A stretch of 13,717 nucleotides of DNA from Cyclostephanos tholiformis (Eukaryota > Bacillariophyta > Thalassiosirophyceae > Thalassiosirales > Thalassiosiraceae): positions 1 to 13,717 of the forward strand of contig JALLPB010000678.1 of assembly GCA_036939975.1 (NCBI GenBank), in the 5' to 3' direction. The notes below the pieces were generated by a model. That model was not told the origin of the DNA and searched no databases. It saw only the letters and a list, made by a program, of their open reading frames with translations. Of this stretch, positions 1-9,700 are shown in pieces. Numbering within the stretch: position 1 is the stretch's first letter; every line of letters begins with the position of its first letter. Position numbers and translations under genes: made by a program.

Positions 1-1417
1 AAATATGTCGTTGGCGGGGATTCATATGCAGCCCTACGTCAGGACCACAACGGCCAACCTTTTCGTAAGATGTTAGAGGTATACATCAATGACTTTATGA
101 GCCTAGTGATACCGGTATCAAAATCACAACTCAAATACATAGCTGATGCCGTGATGACGGAGATTCACAACATATTCCCTGCAAACAATTTGGACGACGG
201 CGACGATCCAATTTCAGAAAAGAAACTTAAAAAAACTCGAAGGGCAGTATTCAACGGAGAAGACCTTCCTTGGATTTGATTTTGATTGGACTCACAAAAC
301 GATGTGGCTCGAGGCTGCTAAACGGGAAAAGCTGCTGACGATCTTGCGGGGCTGGACATGCACGGGTCGGAGGGGGTCTGCCGGCATTCCATTTAAGGAA
401 TTTGAATCCACGATGGGAAAAATACGCCATGCCTTCACATGCAACCCAATGGGGTCGGAACTCCTGTCATCGTGCAATCGCATTCTAAAGCTTAAATCAG
501 CATACGTCTACCTCAACCGCAACGAGCGACTACTGACATTGCTCGAAGGGTGCAGAATGTTACTGAGGGAATCGACAAAGGATCCTACACAATGCAGTCA
601 ATTGATTCAGGGGTGGCCGGATTTCATTGGTTTCGTTGACGCCTCGGGACATGGCGCGGGAGGGGTCATAATCGGCAAATTGTCCCCATGTACTCCCACT
701 GTTTTTTGCTGGCAATGGCCGCCGGATGTAGCAAATGACATAAAGACATTCAAAAACCTGGGGGGACGCATATCAAACTCGGATTTAGAGATGGCAGGTC
801 TTCTCCTCCTATGGCTTGCCGTGGAAGCAGTTTGCGGACCACTTGAGAATAAAGGACTCACAATGTTCAATGACAACACACCCACCATCGGGTGGGCGAC
901 TAAGCTCACGTCAAAGAGATCAATGGTGGCGGAACACCTGGTCCAGGCCCTCACCCTATGGGCAAAACAGCAGAAAGCATGCCCGTTCACGCCAATTCAC
1001 ATCAAGGGGAAATGCAACGCAATCGCAGATATACCGTCTCGCTCGTTTGGGAGCAACCCTGCGTGGCACTGCAAAACCAACGACAAATTACTAACACTGT
1101 TCAATTTGATGTTTCCCTTACCATTACAGAGATCGTGAACAGTCTTCCGCCTGAATTCAAAGGAAAATACGCGCGTGATTTCCACCTTGCGGATGCAGCC
1201 TTTCGTGCTGGACGATTGGTGGCAACTTCCGTCGCCAGGGAAGCTCATTGGCATAATTGGACCACCTACCTCACACCTATGGGATTTGATCCGTATCTAC
1301 AATCAACAACCTTTGGACAACAAATTCGGTGCCTTACGGGCTTCGCGCAGCGCGTCCGAACAGGATACTATGGACAGGGATGACAGGTCCAGGCTTCAAC
1401 TGTTACAAGCGCAATAA
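1..1417 (+). pseudogene. Reverse transcriptase (partial) - RNase H polyprotein, broken
   Basis: The reading starts in frame 1 at the window edge inside the reverse transcriptase palm. The catalytic YxDD box reads YIND (82-93), so the first Asp is lost. An extra A in a seven-A run (229-235) shifts the reading to frame 2, where the sequence resumes as GQYSTEKTFLGFDFDW and then a connection region. RNase H follows at about 605-1060 with four acidic positions in order: Asp in FVDASGHG (638-640), Glu in SDLEMAG, Asp in MFNDNTP and Asp in AIADIPS. A TGA at 1136-1138 sits where a Trp codon is expected. The same frame then continues as TVFRLNSK up to TAA at 1415-1417, overlapping the recombinase in another frame. 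The element would copy its own RNA if intact; this copy cannot. Confidence 0.8.
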
Positions 1418-2351
1418 CTGCCATTGGACAGACAATATCCATGGCCATTGGAAACAATCCTACAAAAAATATAGGCTTGGAGAAGTTCCTTCCAGCTCTT
1501 CAAATAATGATCGAGGGATATGGCAAAGAGGACCCACCAACAAGAAAGATGCTATTTTGAAACTGATGTACCCCAGTTCCTCGTGGATATCGGATATGGC
1601 AAATTGGGCACTGCCCACACGCGGGCTGTCAGGGATCTGTTGCTAATCGCATTTTATTACCTCCTACGAATCGAGGAATACACTGTTAAAGGTAAGCAAA
1701 ACAATACAAAACAGACGGTCCAATTCAAACTGGAAGACGTCACCTTCTATAAGAAAACAAGAGCAGGGCAGCTCCGGTGCTTCCCAAAAACCGCGCCGTA
1801 CAACTTTGTTTTGTCCGCCAACAGTGCAACTCTGAAACTTGATAACCAGAAAAACGGTTGGAAAGGAGTCTGCGTCCATCAGGAGACTAATGGCGAATCG
1901 GTCCACTGCCCAATCCGTGCCCTCGGGAGGCAAGTTGTACACCTCTGCCAGCACGGAGCACCATCATCGAGTTTTCTTTTGATGTTCTTTCATCGCGGGA
2001 AACGTGGTGATGTCTTGGGTGAGGACATTAGCAAGGCCCGCAAAATGGCAGCAACACTGCTGGAATACCCAGAAACTTGGGGTATTCCCATCAAGCTGGT
2101 CGATACGCACTTGGTCCAATGCGGCGTTGCTAACCCTTTAGCCCTCTTGGGCTACTCCAACACCCATATTCAAAAAAATGGGGCGGTGGCGCGGGGCTAC
2201 ATTTAAGGAATACATTCGGGAAAAATTAGCGTGCTATTCGGAAGGCATGACTATGAAGATGAAACGGAACTTTGAGTTCGTAAATGTGCATGGAAATTCG
2301 TACCACGATGTGACGAGTACATGCATTCTCTCCGACTGCAAAACAGAATAG
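1120..2351 (+). pseudogene. DIRS-type tyrosine recombinase, broken by one stop and two frameshifts
   Basis: It is recognisable from about 1141 in frame 1 (SLPPEFKGKYARDFHLADAA), overlapping the end of the RNase H frame. A TGA at 1381-1383 interrupts it, most simply from CGA. The reading continues through TVTSAITAIGQTI to about 1550, where an extra T in TTTT moves it to frame 2 (from about 1553). There the first catalytic Arg lies in YYLLRIEEYTVKG (Arg codon 1667-1669). The HxxR box reads THLVQ (His 2108-2110, Gln 2117-2119), so the second Arg is lost. An extra A in a seven-A run (2172-2178) shifts to frame 0, giving MGRWRGATFKEYIRE with the expected nucleophile Tyr at 2211-2213, and ending at TAG 2349-2351. 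In an intact element it would integrate circular cDNA. The start of the protein is not determined. Confidence 0.8.
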
Positions 2352-2673
2352 GGTTGGTCTGGGTTTCCCTTTCCGCCTACACGCCAGATTACTAGGGTGC
2401 TGCATCACAACACCCAGCTTTGAATGACATCATCGAGTATGATGGTCGAACAGTATAGCTGGGTCAACAGGGGAGACCTTTTGTGGCTTGTTGGTACTTT
2501 TTGGGACAGGGGTTCAGGAGTGTGTTTCCAAGAGCGAGACGGACTTTCCTGGCGCCTTCTTGATACAGGCGTCCATCGGGGTCCATCCCAATCTTTCGTC
2601 ACGGGTGGGTGGTGCTCTCTCCCTGACCCCTGAGGATGACCAGGATGGTTGATGGGGCGACATTTTGTCCCCA
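2352..2673. other. Non-coding stretch after the recombinase, no gene seen
   Basis: I find no protein I recognise on either strand. Short open frames on both strands lack any familiar motif or conserved-looking composition. The one structure I see is a nested inverted repeat at 2412-2464, with outer arms ACCCAGCT/AGCTGGGT and inner arms CATCAT/ATGATG. The segment is probably 3' non-coding sequence of the retroelement, by position only. Confidence 0.5.
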
Positions 2674-2858
2674 GGGAGTCTAGGGTTCGGGTTTCGGGTT
2701 CGTATTCGGGGATACTAAACCCTACATGTTTTTGGCACCACAAGCATTAGCGTCACTCTATAGTTTAGGATTAGGATGTAGGATAGGATGTATCCAATCA
2801 GGACATCATGTGTGTCCGTCGAGGGGACGACGAACCTAGGTCCAGTCGCCAGACTTGA
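2674..2858 (+). repeat. Direct repeat copy A (185 bp)
   Basis: It starts GGGAGTCTAGGGTTCGGG and ends GTCGCCAGACTTGA. It matches copy B (2999-3180) end to end, with ten substitutions and three net inserted bases. It contains a G-rich start whose TAGGGTT can pair with AACCCTA about 30 bases later, then an AT-rich TTAGGATTAGGATG stretch. It keeps eight CpGs that copy B has lost. It may be one half of a split direct repeat of the upstream element. Confidence 0.9.
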
Positions 2859-2998
2859 GTGTGGTGAGGGTCAGACCGAGGGGGCCACGTGCGCACTACG
2901 CTGCAGCGGGGACTCATTCAGCGTTAGTGAGCAAGTGGACCATGGTGTCGGATTGACGTAGGGAATAGTAGTAGTAGTGACCCACCCACCCACACCGG
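2859..2998. repeat. 140-bp spacer between the two repeat copies, with imperfect inverted ends
   Basis: The segment begins GTGTGGTGAGGGTCA (2859-2873), and near its right edge carries TGACCCACCCACCCACAC (2978-2995). The reverse complement of the right arm starts GTGTGG and ends GGGTCA like the left arm, with a three-base length difference between. It also holds a short (AGT)4-like run at about 2967-2978. It could be the A2 part of a split-direct-repeat end or a small insertion. Its partner sequence, if any, lies outside the window. Confidence 0.5.
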
Positions 2999-3180
2999 GG
3001 GAGTCTAGGGTTCAGGTTTTGGGTTCATATTCAGGGATACTAAACCCTACATGTTTTTGGCACCACGAGCATTAGCATCACTAAAGTTTAGGATTAGGAT
3101 GTAGGATAGGATGTATCCAATCAGGACGTCATGTGTGTCTGTGAGGGGATGACAAACCTAGGTCCAGTCGCCAGACTTGA
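2999..3180 (+). repeat. Direct repeat copy B (182 bp)
   Basis: This is the second copy of the unit at 2674-2858, in the same orientation. Differences from copy A are eight CpGs lost here, two CpGs kept here but lost in A, a two-base shorter spot around 3082-3085 (CACTAAAG against CACTCTATAG) and a one-base deletion near 3143. It ends 183 bp before the start codon of the giant gene, so it lies within or next to that gene's promoter. Confidence 0.9.
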
Positions 3181-3363
3181 CCAGGTGATGACATTTTAGC
3201 TATTTTCCCTTGAAAATTTCACACTGAAAATTTCGCCTGAAAAGTTCACATCGTGGACTTTGGGCTCTGCAGAGAGTTTAGTCATAGCTCGATGGAATAA
3301 AACAGAGATAGCAACCAATTCGACAGACAAAGAAGCAGATATCAGTTGAAGGAAGAAGGTAAG
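3181..3363 (+). promoter_or_regulatory. Promoter and 5' leader of the giant gene, with three GAA-N3-TTC boxes
   Basis: Three near-identical boxes occur at 3211-3220 (TGAAAATTTC), 3225-3234 (TGAAAATTTC) and 3238-3247 (TGAAAAGTTC). Each contains GAA, three bases, then TTC, at 14- and 13-bp steps. Heat-shock elements are built from alternating GAA and TTC units but normally with two bases between, so the match is only partial. No clear TATA box is seen. A palindrome CTCTGCAGAG lies at 3265-3274. The transcription start cannot be placed from sequence alone. Confidence 0.35.
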
Positions 3364-3714
3364 ATGACCTCTGCTGAGGCATCTGCAATGGAAGGGGTTG
3401 ACGGAATCCGCTCCTCCGTAAATGGGACGAAAATGGACGATAACATCATGGATTGGGAAATCGCCGTTGAACAAGACGAAGTGCATCCCGCTCTGTCTTC
3501 TCAGACAGTTGTCAGCGAAGTTCCATTGGAAGGAGATGGAGTACACGAAGAAGATTTTGACATAGAGACTTTCTCATTTGGGTCCGATGATGATGAGGAG
3601 GAGGAGGCCGACATAAAGTGCTCCCCGGAGCTAGGATCAACGTTAAAAATAAATGTGTTGCAGACTGCCATTGAAGCGAGCGCCGACGCACTGGATATTG
3701 TTACTGGAAAGGAC
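3364..3714 (+). other. Acidic, probably disordered N-terminal tail (residues 1-117)
   Basis: This stretch is rich in Ser, Asp and Glu, with an almost wholly acidic run FGSDDDEEEEAD near residues 70-82. That run looks like a casein-kinase-2 type target. There is no hydrophobic leader, so no ER or plastid targeting signal is visible at this start. A strong splice-donor-like string AAGGTAAG directly precedes the ATG. If it were used as a donor, the start would move downstream, but I see no matching acceptor. Confidence 0.6.
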
Positions 3715-6700
3715 GTGGTGATGATTGCCGGAAAGACAGGTAAGCTCATTGGTATTTAAGTTTGGCTAATGTTCGTAAATTTTCTGCATATTAATTCGAC
3801 TGTTGCATCTCTTTGTAACTTACAAAAGGTGTTGGGAAATCAACCTTGATTCAAGGCATCGCCGGAAAACGAATCCATGTTATAGAGCACACGACTAACT
3901 TCTCTGGTGAGGTTGCTACTAAGGCGGCCTACGATGCCGAGAACCCTCTTCCTTCATTCGAGATCGGTCACTCCAAGAAATCCATGACTAGCTCTATTAA
4001 TGCCCTCGTTCGTGGGGAGGGCAAAAATGAGATAGTATACCTGGATACGCCAGGCGTCGAAGACACGAGTGGGATTGAGATGGACATTGCCACGGCGGCT
4101 CTGCTCAGTCAGGTTGCAAAACGATGTGAGAGTCTGAAATTCGTAGTTTTGATCCACTGCGCATCACTTATTGAAGACCGCGGAGGAGCATTTCGCTCTG
4201 TTTTGAAGTTTGCCAGAGCTTTTGTTCGGGACTTCAATGAGTCCAAGGTAAGGCCACCATGTTTTCTCAAACTGATAGCCTGTGCTTCCGTTTTGTCCTG
4301 CCATTTGCGTCTCTCACTATACATTCATTAAGGCAAGCTTCATGTTCCTTTTCACCCATGCTGATGACATCACTGGGATGTCAGGGTCCCTCATAGATGC
4401 AAGGAAGCGCCTGCAAGAAGAAATCATTCAAACAGCGGCGGGGACAAAGGACGATGACGTGTTGGCGGTCCTTAAATTCATCGGTAAATCTTTGAGCAAG
4501 AACTATCCATTTGTGCAGATTGTTCACCCGATGGAAATGAATTACGCCAAGCTCACTGCCTTCATTGAAAATAAACTCGAGAAGGTCACAGATTTGACTT
4601 TGGCGAGAGCACCATCCCTAACATTGTCAGCTAAGCTGAAACTAGATGGTGCCGCCCAGAGCCTTGTCCAGCAAATCCGAGTAATCCTGAGACATCCTTC
4701 GCAAGATATTGGTCAAGTATCCGATGTTCGGAAAACACTTCTAATCCTGAGTGAATATATTGACGTAGATTGCATCCGCCATGCCGCTGTTGAGAGTAAA
4801 GTGATTATAGATGAGTACACCGACATGCTTAGGTCGACCATTAGCAACCACATCTCCCGAGGAACGAAGACAGACGTGGACTTAAATCGGGAGCATATTC
4901 AAGAAATGAAGGAAGCACTGTTGCAGCTACAAGAACTCGATTCTCAACACTCCGCAACCATTAGCCTCCAAATCATGGAAGGAAGTCTACTTGAATTCGC
5001 CGAAAATGTTACAGCAAATGCCTTGGCCTTCAAACCTTTTCATAGAGATCTGAGAAAATTGTCTGTCTGGGCGGAGGGCTTTGAAGAATTCTCCTTCATT
5101 TACGGTGGAACGTGCACCAGAATTACCGAGTTTGTGAATGGCTTGTCAAATCGATTGTCAGAGGTCGACATATCAATTATTGATAGCTGGTCTGATGAGG
5201 ATATCGGTGTTTTCATTCGCAACCTCTCATATTTAAATGCTCTGTGCGAACAATTGACTCCATTCCCTGATTCTTGCGTCGATGTGGGTAATGCAGTCAT
5301 TTCGAAGGATACCGCGCTTCATTCACTAGAATGTATAGTTTCAAGTTGGTCGGTATATGATGCAAAATCATCCAAGAAGTCCGTACTTCTTGACCCCAAA
5401 GATGACCTTGAAGTAATCGCGAAGCATGTGCATCAACTGGAGATTATTAGTGTGTTAATTAAGTCGGCATTAACAGACCAAGTTCAAAACTTTTCTCTTC
5501 TCAAAGAGTATGTGATGAAAACGACGAAGGAGCTGGAAGATCTTGTTGTAGGGCGTTTCAATCAATACTATACTGAAATGGAGGGCAACCAGTTCGATCC
5601 AAGTTGGAGGTCACAGCTCTTTTGGATGCAGGCTGTTTGCAACCGATTTGATGGGATGAACGGCATTTGTTGGAAGCAGCTTAAGTCATTGTTCTTTTCA
5701 ATTGTTGATGCCATCAAGTCTTCCCTCTATAGAACTTCTGGAGAGTTGGATAACATGTCCAAAATGGTAGCAAATCATTCAGGCATGGTCAGTGGAGAAA
5801 ATTTCGGAAAAGACCTACTGTACTTGGATTCATGCAAGTGGGTTGACTCTTTTCTACCCCCAGATCAACAATTTTTGACTCAATGCTGCAATGAGGTCAG
5901 AAGGGTAGTTGATAAGCGGATTGAAAAAAAAAGAGCAGAGCTTGAATTGATCATTAACAGCAATCTACCCACTAAAGGAGGGAGTTCCCCCAAGTCAATT
6001 CATGATCTTGGTCAGATGCTACCAGAGCTGCGCGAGATTGATAAGTACGCCAATTCTATCAAGGAGATCGAAAATGAAGCGTTCTCTTCTCTGGCTTCAA
6101 TTTGTGTTCAGTATCTTGAGAGTTTCGTCTCCGATCTGGGCATTCATGCGAAGGAGTGTGTTGCTTTCTGGGAGTGCAATACAAACGACATTAGTTGTGA
6201 AATCGATGTCAAGCGGACAATGGCCCAGAATCTGGAAAACATACTTGCAAATATCGAAGCATTGTTGGCTACTACTGGTGCGTCAGATGTTGTGAATCAG
6301 AAGGCCATCACAATTCGATCTGATCTCCACGATGAGTTTGCCGAATTCAAGAAGGCGGCTGGGTTAGAGTTTTCTTGGTTTGGTGGGGACTTTGGAAAAA
6401 AGACTTCCTTTCTAACAACGATCCAATCATTTGAAAGCTGCCCCCGTATTGAAAGTCTGCTTATTGACTTCAAGAATGCCCAAAAGCATGTTCATGAATT
6501 GGTAACAAATGAAGCCACAACGCTCGAAACACTAATTGAAACCTCTTCTAACTGGGATAAAATTGATAATTCTCTTCTCAACTTCGAAAATGCGACGGTT
6601 CTTGATCCTTTCGTTGGAGGATATGTCTCAAGCCGTCTACACTCTCTCAAACGACTACGCGAACATAAAGAACATCAAGTTGAGGATTTACTTGGGGAGA

Positions 6701-9700
6701 TGATAAGGAATCGTGACTTTAAAGGCATCTCCGGATTTCTTGCCCCCTTGGCTTGCTCAAAAGATCAAGTGAAGAAGAAAATGTTTCAATCTCACCAGAT
6801 TGAAATTGCTTCAAGCTTGAAGGACATTATTAATGAAATTTATCATCATCTAGGTGCTGATTTGGCGCTAGGAGCAACGTCACCTTTATTGGCAAAGAAA
6901 TTTGATATTTTAGTTGCAGCAGATGCTGAGCTTCGGACTCTTTTAGCATCACAGTTGAATTTAGCCTATGAACTTCCAAAACTGAGAAGACAAATAAATG
7001 ATATATTGAGTCAATTGACCGATCAGATCAGACAAGCCATGAAAGACACTGACTTCATTCAAATGATAGTGAGCAGGAAAGAAGGATCTCTTTATTTATC
7101 TCACATGCGGGAGCATTTACTCCGCCGCGAGGTTTCTAAGTTTGAGTCCGAATTTGACAAGTCAAAGAAGGCTGTTGAAGCAACTTCACAATACCTACAT
7201 AGGTTTTTTGAATCTAGATTCGAAGATGGCGATGATCTGTTCAAGTCCATGGAGAGTCTGAAGCAAGCCAATGAGATGGGATCATACCCTAAACTTGCGG
7301 AATTCTATTTGGCGACAAAAAGGAGTCTCGAATCCAAAGTTCATGACACGATGAAACTTGTTCAGATGGTTGTTTCTGCATCTCCGTGTATTGATGATAT
7401 GATCGCTTACGCCCACACATTGCATCGACAGCTGCAGGGAGCACTTAAAAATCACTGTTCTAGCACTCTAGTCGAGGACTTTGGGCACTTAATTGACGAC
7501 CTTCGTCGCCAAAAGAAAAATAGTGACCACATGCTTGAGCTGGATGGAAAAAGTTACGGACAAAATATGGTAACATTATCGACGAAACTGGATGAGCTGT
7601 GTTCAACTTCACCTTGGAGCTTTTTGTGGTCAAAAAATAATATCACATACAAGCGACTTTGCCATGCTTTGCTTGGTAAGGTTGAGGGGCGTTTCGATCA
7701 GGCCCAGGTTGCGCTGAGAGCTCGTGATCTGGTGTCTGTCCAAGAGAACATAGAGTTTCTCGAACTTGTTCGCATGAGAGCTAATAAGCATGTTAAAGTT
7801 GTTGGGAGTCGAATTCAAAACATTTGTGATGGGTGTATTGATGCATTTGCCAATTTGTGTGATGAAGCAAAAAAAATTTTGTTGTCTGACAACTGCATTC
7901 AATTTAAAGAGATTTTCCCTGATTATCGCGGATTTATTATCCATATCCCATGTGTCCTGCGATCATCTAATGGTCAAAAGGGCTTCACTTTGATCAATCA
8001 ATTGGTGTTTGAATCCCTGGAAAAGGCGGTGTCTGATCTGAGGTATTCAGCAGAAGCAGAGATTCTTCAGTCATCTCATCTCAGGTCTCAAGTGTTGCAC
8101 ACACGGTCTTGGGGAAATTTCTTAGCAGACAACATGACTCTCCTGCACGAAGAAGTCTGTAATTCAAATGGCCAGACCAAGCAAGATAAGTGGTTGGACA
8201 GAATTCACAAATTGTGCTGGGAACACTTCAATTTTGGTCGAGACTTAAGCAAGATTAAATACTGTGCGATTCTAGGTGTTCGCCCCTCATCTTCTTCAGT
8301 AGACATCAACAAAGCATTTAAGGAAAAAGCCAGGCGCTATCACCCAGACAAAACAAATCTTAGTGATGAGGGTGAAGTATTCAGGAACATGAAGGAAGCC
8401 CAAGAAAAGCTGCTGACCATGCGTCACTTAGCATTGAAGAACCATCAACAGCCGTTTGATGAAGTGATTTTAAGAGTCGGTGAAAAGCTTAGAGATCACG
8501 CAAGATTATTCATGGCTGACCAGCGGTACGATATGGCAGAGAAATTGCTTTTTGAGCTATCCAACATCGCAATCCTGGATGACCTTATTGTACCAAATCT
8601 AAACTCGGATGAGATCAAATCGTCTATTTTTGTTATTATGAAAGGCTGTGTTGAACAAACAAGAGTCGAGGTTGATAGCCATTGGTCTGCACGTAACTAC
8701 AAAGATCTTAACAACGTTATTTCATCATTGAAAAACATGGAACAACACTTGAAAACGTATCCTCAAATCTTTCCTAAGTCATGGGATACGGGTATCTGTC
8801 GCGCCATCGAGACGGAAATTGACTTATTGGGTGAGAAAGCTAGTGCGTTCCTTCAAAGCCGCTCTCTTGCGGAACAAAAGCAAGGTGATTTCAGGCGTTG
8901 TTTGATTCAGATGGGTTCCGTCTTGATTGAAATGCCATCATTCAAGAACTACACCAAAAGTGTCATGTCAGGCGTGTTGGAGAGGTGTTTGGACTCTGAT
9001 TGGGGGTATGGTTATTTGTTTGAGCTTGGCCTTTCCCTGCAGAAGGGCGATGATGCATCAAGTCAAGATGAGAACCGTGTCGCTCAAATGATTGTCACTG
9101 AGTTTAGTCATTTTAAGGAAGTCCTTGTGATGGTTTGGAATGAAGAAGTGTCACAAAAACCTGCCGAAGATGTAGTGCAATACATTAGAGGAGAAATCTA
9201 TGTGTCTCCAACCGAAACTGGCCCACTAGACGTTGATCATATTCAGCTTCTTGACTGCTTCAAGAGTTATGAGAGAGAGTATAAATCTTTAGTGGGAGAC
9301 TACATCAAACCAGACGCCGATTTGAAGGCTCTGGTGCACAAAACTTTGGTACTCGCAAGTCAAGTGGCGCCGCCAAACAACTGCAATGACTGGGGAGACG
9401 ACCTTAAAGCGAAAATCCCAGTACTTTTAGCGGGTGTTTTCTCCCTGCTCACCATTGTGAAATCCGGAGCTAGTTACAACCGTATTGAAGAGGCAAACGG
9501 CTCGTCGGACTTGGGTGAGAAACTGTTGATGAAGCCGCACAATATTCAGGTTCTCACCGTTTTGATGATGCTGGGGTGTGGGAAAAATGGACGAACTATG
9601 CTTGAAAATCAGCTTATGCAAATAAGAACTGGGGAAGGGAAGTCGATTATACTGGGTGCAGCATCAGTAATGTTTGCCTTGCTTGGGTTTAAAGTTCGTA

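Larger units (their letters stand above)
1..3180 (+). mobile_element. Decayed DIRS-order (tyrosine recombinase) retrotransposon, left end outside window
   Basis: The order reverse transcriptase, RNase H, tyrosine recombinase on one strand is diagnostic of the DIRS order, which integrates through a recombinase instead of a DDE integrase. The reverse transcriptase is cut by the left window edge, so the 5' part of the element is not visible. The right end is uncertain: coding sequence stops at 2351, and I extend the element to 3180 because a pair of direct repeats there fits the split direct repeats of Ngaro/PAT-like members. No LTRs and no DDE integrase are seen. Frameshifts, stops and lost catalytic residues show an old, inactive copy. 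The right boundary is inference. Confidence 0.7.
3715..4570 (+). other. P-loop GTPase domain (residues about 118-345), spans introns 1 and 2
   Basis: After splicing, G1 is GKTGVGKST (residues 123-131), with Gly126 encoded across intron 1. A switch-I-like Thr occurs in GHSKKSMTSS. G3 is LDTPGVEDTSG (Asp198, Gly201). The G4 position reads FLFTHADD (Thr273 to Asp276), so the usual NKxD Asn is a Thr. The strand-loop order and the DTPG box place it in the TRAFAC-type septin/AIG1-like part of the GTPase superfamily, though the exact family is not settled. It likely acts as a nucleotide switch or oligomerisation module for the large protein. The substituted G4 residue could alter guanine specificity. 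Confidence 0.78.

Noticed and set aside
229..235. Programmed -1 frameshift at the A7 run in the reverse transcriptase
   Set aside because: The resumed frame needs a +1 change (one extra base), not -1, and the same kind of shift recurs at two other runs along with stops, which fits decay.
2680..2725. Telomere-like repeats (TAGGGTT, TTTCGGG, AACCCTA)
   Set aside because: There are only two or three degenerate units, inside a duplicated interspersed repeat. No array.
2405..2743. 112-residue open frame on the minus strand
   Set aside because: It has no recognisable motif, runs into repeat copy A, and has a composition typical of chance open frames in GC-rich repeat DNA.
3126..3131. ACGTCA as a diatom CO2/cAMP-responsive element
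   Set aside because: A single six-base match inside a transposon-derived repeat, and the other copy has lost it by CpG decay. Too weak alone.
3346..3363. TTG at 3346 as the start of the giant protein
   Set aside because: It is not an ATG. The first ATG in frame after the stop at 3298 is at 3364 and has A at -3.
4282..4332. ATG at 4282 as the start of a separate large gene
   Set aside because: It lies in intron 2. Splicing 4247 to 4333 keeps frame and builds the GTPase G4 region, so exon 3 is a continuation.
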